DNA of 14,647 bases, from NCBI GenBank assembly GCA_041492185.1, contig JBGPWL010000103.1:1-14647 (forward strand), given 5' to 3'. Origin of the DNA: JAOAPY01 sp041492185. GTDB taxonomy: Bacteria > Acidobacteriota > Blastocatellia > Pyrinomonadales > Pyrinomonadaceae. Position 1 is the first letter of the stretch. Each line of letters starts with the position of its first letter. Below are positions 13,259 to 14,647 of the stretch, in pieces. A model generated the notes under the pieces. It did not search any database. It was not told where the DNA came from and saw only the letters and a program-made list of their open reading frames with translations. A program made the translations under genes and the position numbers.

Positions 13259-14125
13259 ATGGCAAATGAAGTAAAGCTTCGTTTGGAAGTACTCGATGTT
13301 TACGGAAAACCGATCCCGGAGAAAGTCGATATCGTTCTTCGGCACCAGGTTCTCAGCGAAGTTGTCAAAGCAAGCGCTAACGCCGCAAACAAGATTGACA
13401 TTTTAGGATTGCGCGGCGCCCCACAGGGCCTCTATCGAATTGAGGTGGACCCACCCTCGTATCAGGCTGTGAGCCAGTTCGTCAACCTGAAGGCGAGCGG
13501 GATCACTCCGCTGACACTCACGTTTCCCATAGACCCCAGCAAGATCAAGAAGGTCAACTTTCCGGCCTTCGCAAAGCTTCCAACGGACGTTGGTCAGTTG
13601 TTGGAAAACAGCGGCCAGGTCTTGTCCTTCGAGGGAAAGAAAGGGAAGGCTCTCTATGACGCTGTCGATGATATTCGCAGGGCGGGTCTGTTGAATATTG
13701 TGGCGAAATCGGCAGTCACGCCGCTAACCAACGGGAGAACGGTGCTTTCTTATATCCAGGAGTTGAAGGAATTAAGGGGCGATCGTTTCTTTGCGGTCGT
13801 ATCCAAAGAGCTGCGCGAGGAGACCAAGAACAGTGTGGCCGAACGTCTTTTCAACCCCGTCGATGGAAGTTTGCATCACCCTCCCGCAGGGTTCGAACTC
13901 GCCGGAAGTTTTAAGACACCGGATCGTCACGGAAATCTGCAACTGACATTTTTTATGAAAGGCGATGATTGCGTTGTGGACATCGACCTGGACGAGGCGT
14001 CTGGTTTGGAGCACGTGTTTGAGGTCATTGACAACAAGTTTTCCGGGCCCACAAATCCTTACGTCATTCACGAGATTCTGGTGGGATTTCAAAAAATCGA
14101 CCCCGGATACACTTTTGTTGTCTAG
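13259..14125 (+). CDS. Hypothetical protein with beta-sandwich-like N terminus
   Basis: 288-aa protein, start set by AAGGAGG six bases upstream of the ATG. I do not recognise a named family. Residues 1 to about 95 (VKLRLEVLDVYGKPIPEKVDIVL ... GLYRIEVDPPSYQ ... LTLTFPID) read as a transthyretin-like or CarboxypepD_reg-like beta sandwich, with the GKPI turn and G-LYRIEV strand of that fold. The middle (100-200) is helical. The C-terminal 75 residues have a distinct run: GNLQLTFFMKGDDCVVDIDLDEA, a helix, then NPYVIHEILVGFQKIDPGYTFV. There is no signal peptide or membrane segment. The next gene, 41 bases on, encodes a GMC-type oxidoreductase and is probably co-transcribed, so this may be its partner or act on the same substrate. 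The small beta-sandwich protein at 5324-5593 is a possible distant structural relative. Confidence 0.75.
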   Translation: MANEVKLRLEVLDVYGKPIPEKVDIVLRHQVLSEVVKASANAANKIDILGLRGAPQGLYRIEVDPPSYQAVSQFVNLKASGITPLTLTFPIDPSKIKKVNFPAFAKLPTDVGQLLENSGQVLSFEGKKGKALYDAVDDIRRAGLLNIVAKSAVTPLTNGRTVLSYIQELKELRGDRFFAVVSKELREETKNSVAERLFNPVDGSLHHPPAGFELAGSFKTPDRHGNLQLTFFMKGDDCVVDIDLDEASGLEHVFEVIDNKFSGPTNPYVIHEILVGFQKIDPGYTFVV

Positions 14126-14166
14126 CTGAATCCTGGCCGGCAAAGAATGCGATAGGAGGTTAAGCC

Positions 14167-14647
14167 GTGGCTACAGACTTCGACGCAGTGATAATCGGGA
14201 GCGGATTTGGCGGCGCTGTGGCGGCCTTGAGACTCGCCGAGGGAAACTACCGAGTGTTGGTCCTCGAGCGCGGACGGCGCTGGAAGCGCGAGGAGTACCC
14301 AAGTATCTCGAAGAGCGATTGGATCTGGAACGAAAGCGACCCCGCACAAAACAACGGTTGGTTCGACTTCCGCTTCCTCGGCAACATCAGCACCGTGGCG
14401 GCAGCCGGCGTGGGTGGCGGCTCGCTGCACTTCGCGAACGTGGTCATCGACGCCGAGAAAGATCTCTTCGATTCGGGCTGGCCGCCGCAGATTACTTTCC
14501 AGGAGATGACCAGATACTACCAGAAGGTGTTCGACGTCCTCCGGCCGCGCAAGATCCCCGCGAACCAGTTCTCCAACCGCACCAAGCTAATGAAGGAGGC
14601 CGCCAACCTCGCTGGCTTCGGCGCCCAGTACGACGAGGTCGATCTCA
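14167..14647 (+). CDS. GMC/cholesterol-oxidase-like FAD oxidoreductase, 3'-truncated
   Basis: 160 codons of a flavoprotein that runs off the window. It begins at GTG with AGGAGGT six bases upstream. The N terminus is a dinucleotide-binding Rossmann unit: FDAVIIGSGFGGAVAALRLAE (GxGxxG at residues 11-16), then the acidic end of the second strand in RVLVLERGRRW. AAGVGGGSLHFANV near 86-99 is the second FAD-contact motif of the GMC family and is closest in style to cholesterol-oxidase-type members. These enzymes oxidise alcohols, sterols or sugars using FAD. No signal peptide or twin-arginine motif is seen, unlike secreted cholesterol oxidases. The substrate cannot be read from this fragment. It follows the 288-aa gene by 41 bases, most likely in one operon. 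Confidence 0.85.
   Translation, partial: MATDFDAVIIGSGFGGAVAALRLAEGNYRVLVLERGRRWKREEYPSISKSDWIWNESDPAQNNGWFDFRFLGNISTVAAAGVGGGSLHFANVVIDAEKDLFDSGWPPQITFQEMTRYYQKVFDVLRPRKIPANQFSNRTKLMKEAANLAGFGAQYDEVDL

Overview
The window is moderately GC-rich by eye (not computed) and densely coded, with good AGGAG-type ribosome binding sites. It reads as a soil-type, Gram-negative-like bacterium. An Acidobacteriota or similar origin is plausible: the style of intergenic repeats, a fused acyl-AMP ligase/ACP/PlsC protein, secreted TPR proteins and a CysO-MoeZ fusion would all fit. No rRNA or other marker gene is present, so the assignment is weak. No tRNA, rRNA, CRISPR array or transposase gene was seen.

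Left block (1-2737, plus strand): a sulfur-assimilation operon. It holds the 3' part of a CysM-type cysteine synthase, a JAMM/Mec-type isopeptidase starting at a TTG codon, and a three-domain fusion of a CysO/ThiS-like ubiquitin-fold carrier, a MoeB/MoeZ E1-like enzyme and a rhodanese. Together they match the protein-thiocarboxylate route to cysteine known from Mycobacterium tuberculosis (CysO, CysM, Mec, MoeZ). Here the carrier's diglycine is buried inside the fusion instead of being at a C terminus.

Middle-left (2738-3754): a gene-poor stretch with a possible 49-codon ORF and a 30-bp direct repeat, then a ParE/RelE-type toxin-antitoxin pair on the minus strand.

Middle (3874-6628, minus strand): a cassette of four genes read right to left: a V8-like serine protease, a small carboxypeptidase-regulatory-like beta-sandwich protein, a second trypsin-fold protease with an extra N-terminal domain, and an 80-aa protein that resembles that N-terminal domain. 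None has a signal peptide. A perfect inverted repeat lies just upstream of the first gene. This is the best candidate for an undescribed system in the window.

Middle-right (7022-11091, minus strand): a secreted TPR-like protein and a large AMP-ligase/ACP/acyltransferase fusion, separated by a 164-bp repeat element with 25-bp imperfect terminal inverted repeats and six GGC-NNN-GCC stem-loops.

Right (11259-14647, plus strand): a B12-binding-domain radical SAM enzyme behind an extended -10 promoter; then a 19-codon small ORF with a strong ribosome binding site, an unrecognised 288-aa protein with a beta-sandwich-like N terminus, and the 5' part of a GMC/cholesterol-oxidase-like flavoprotein that runs off the window.
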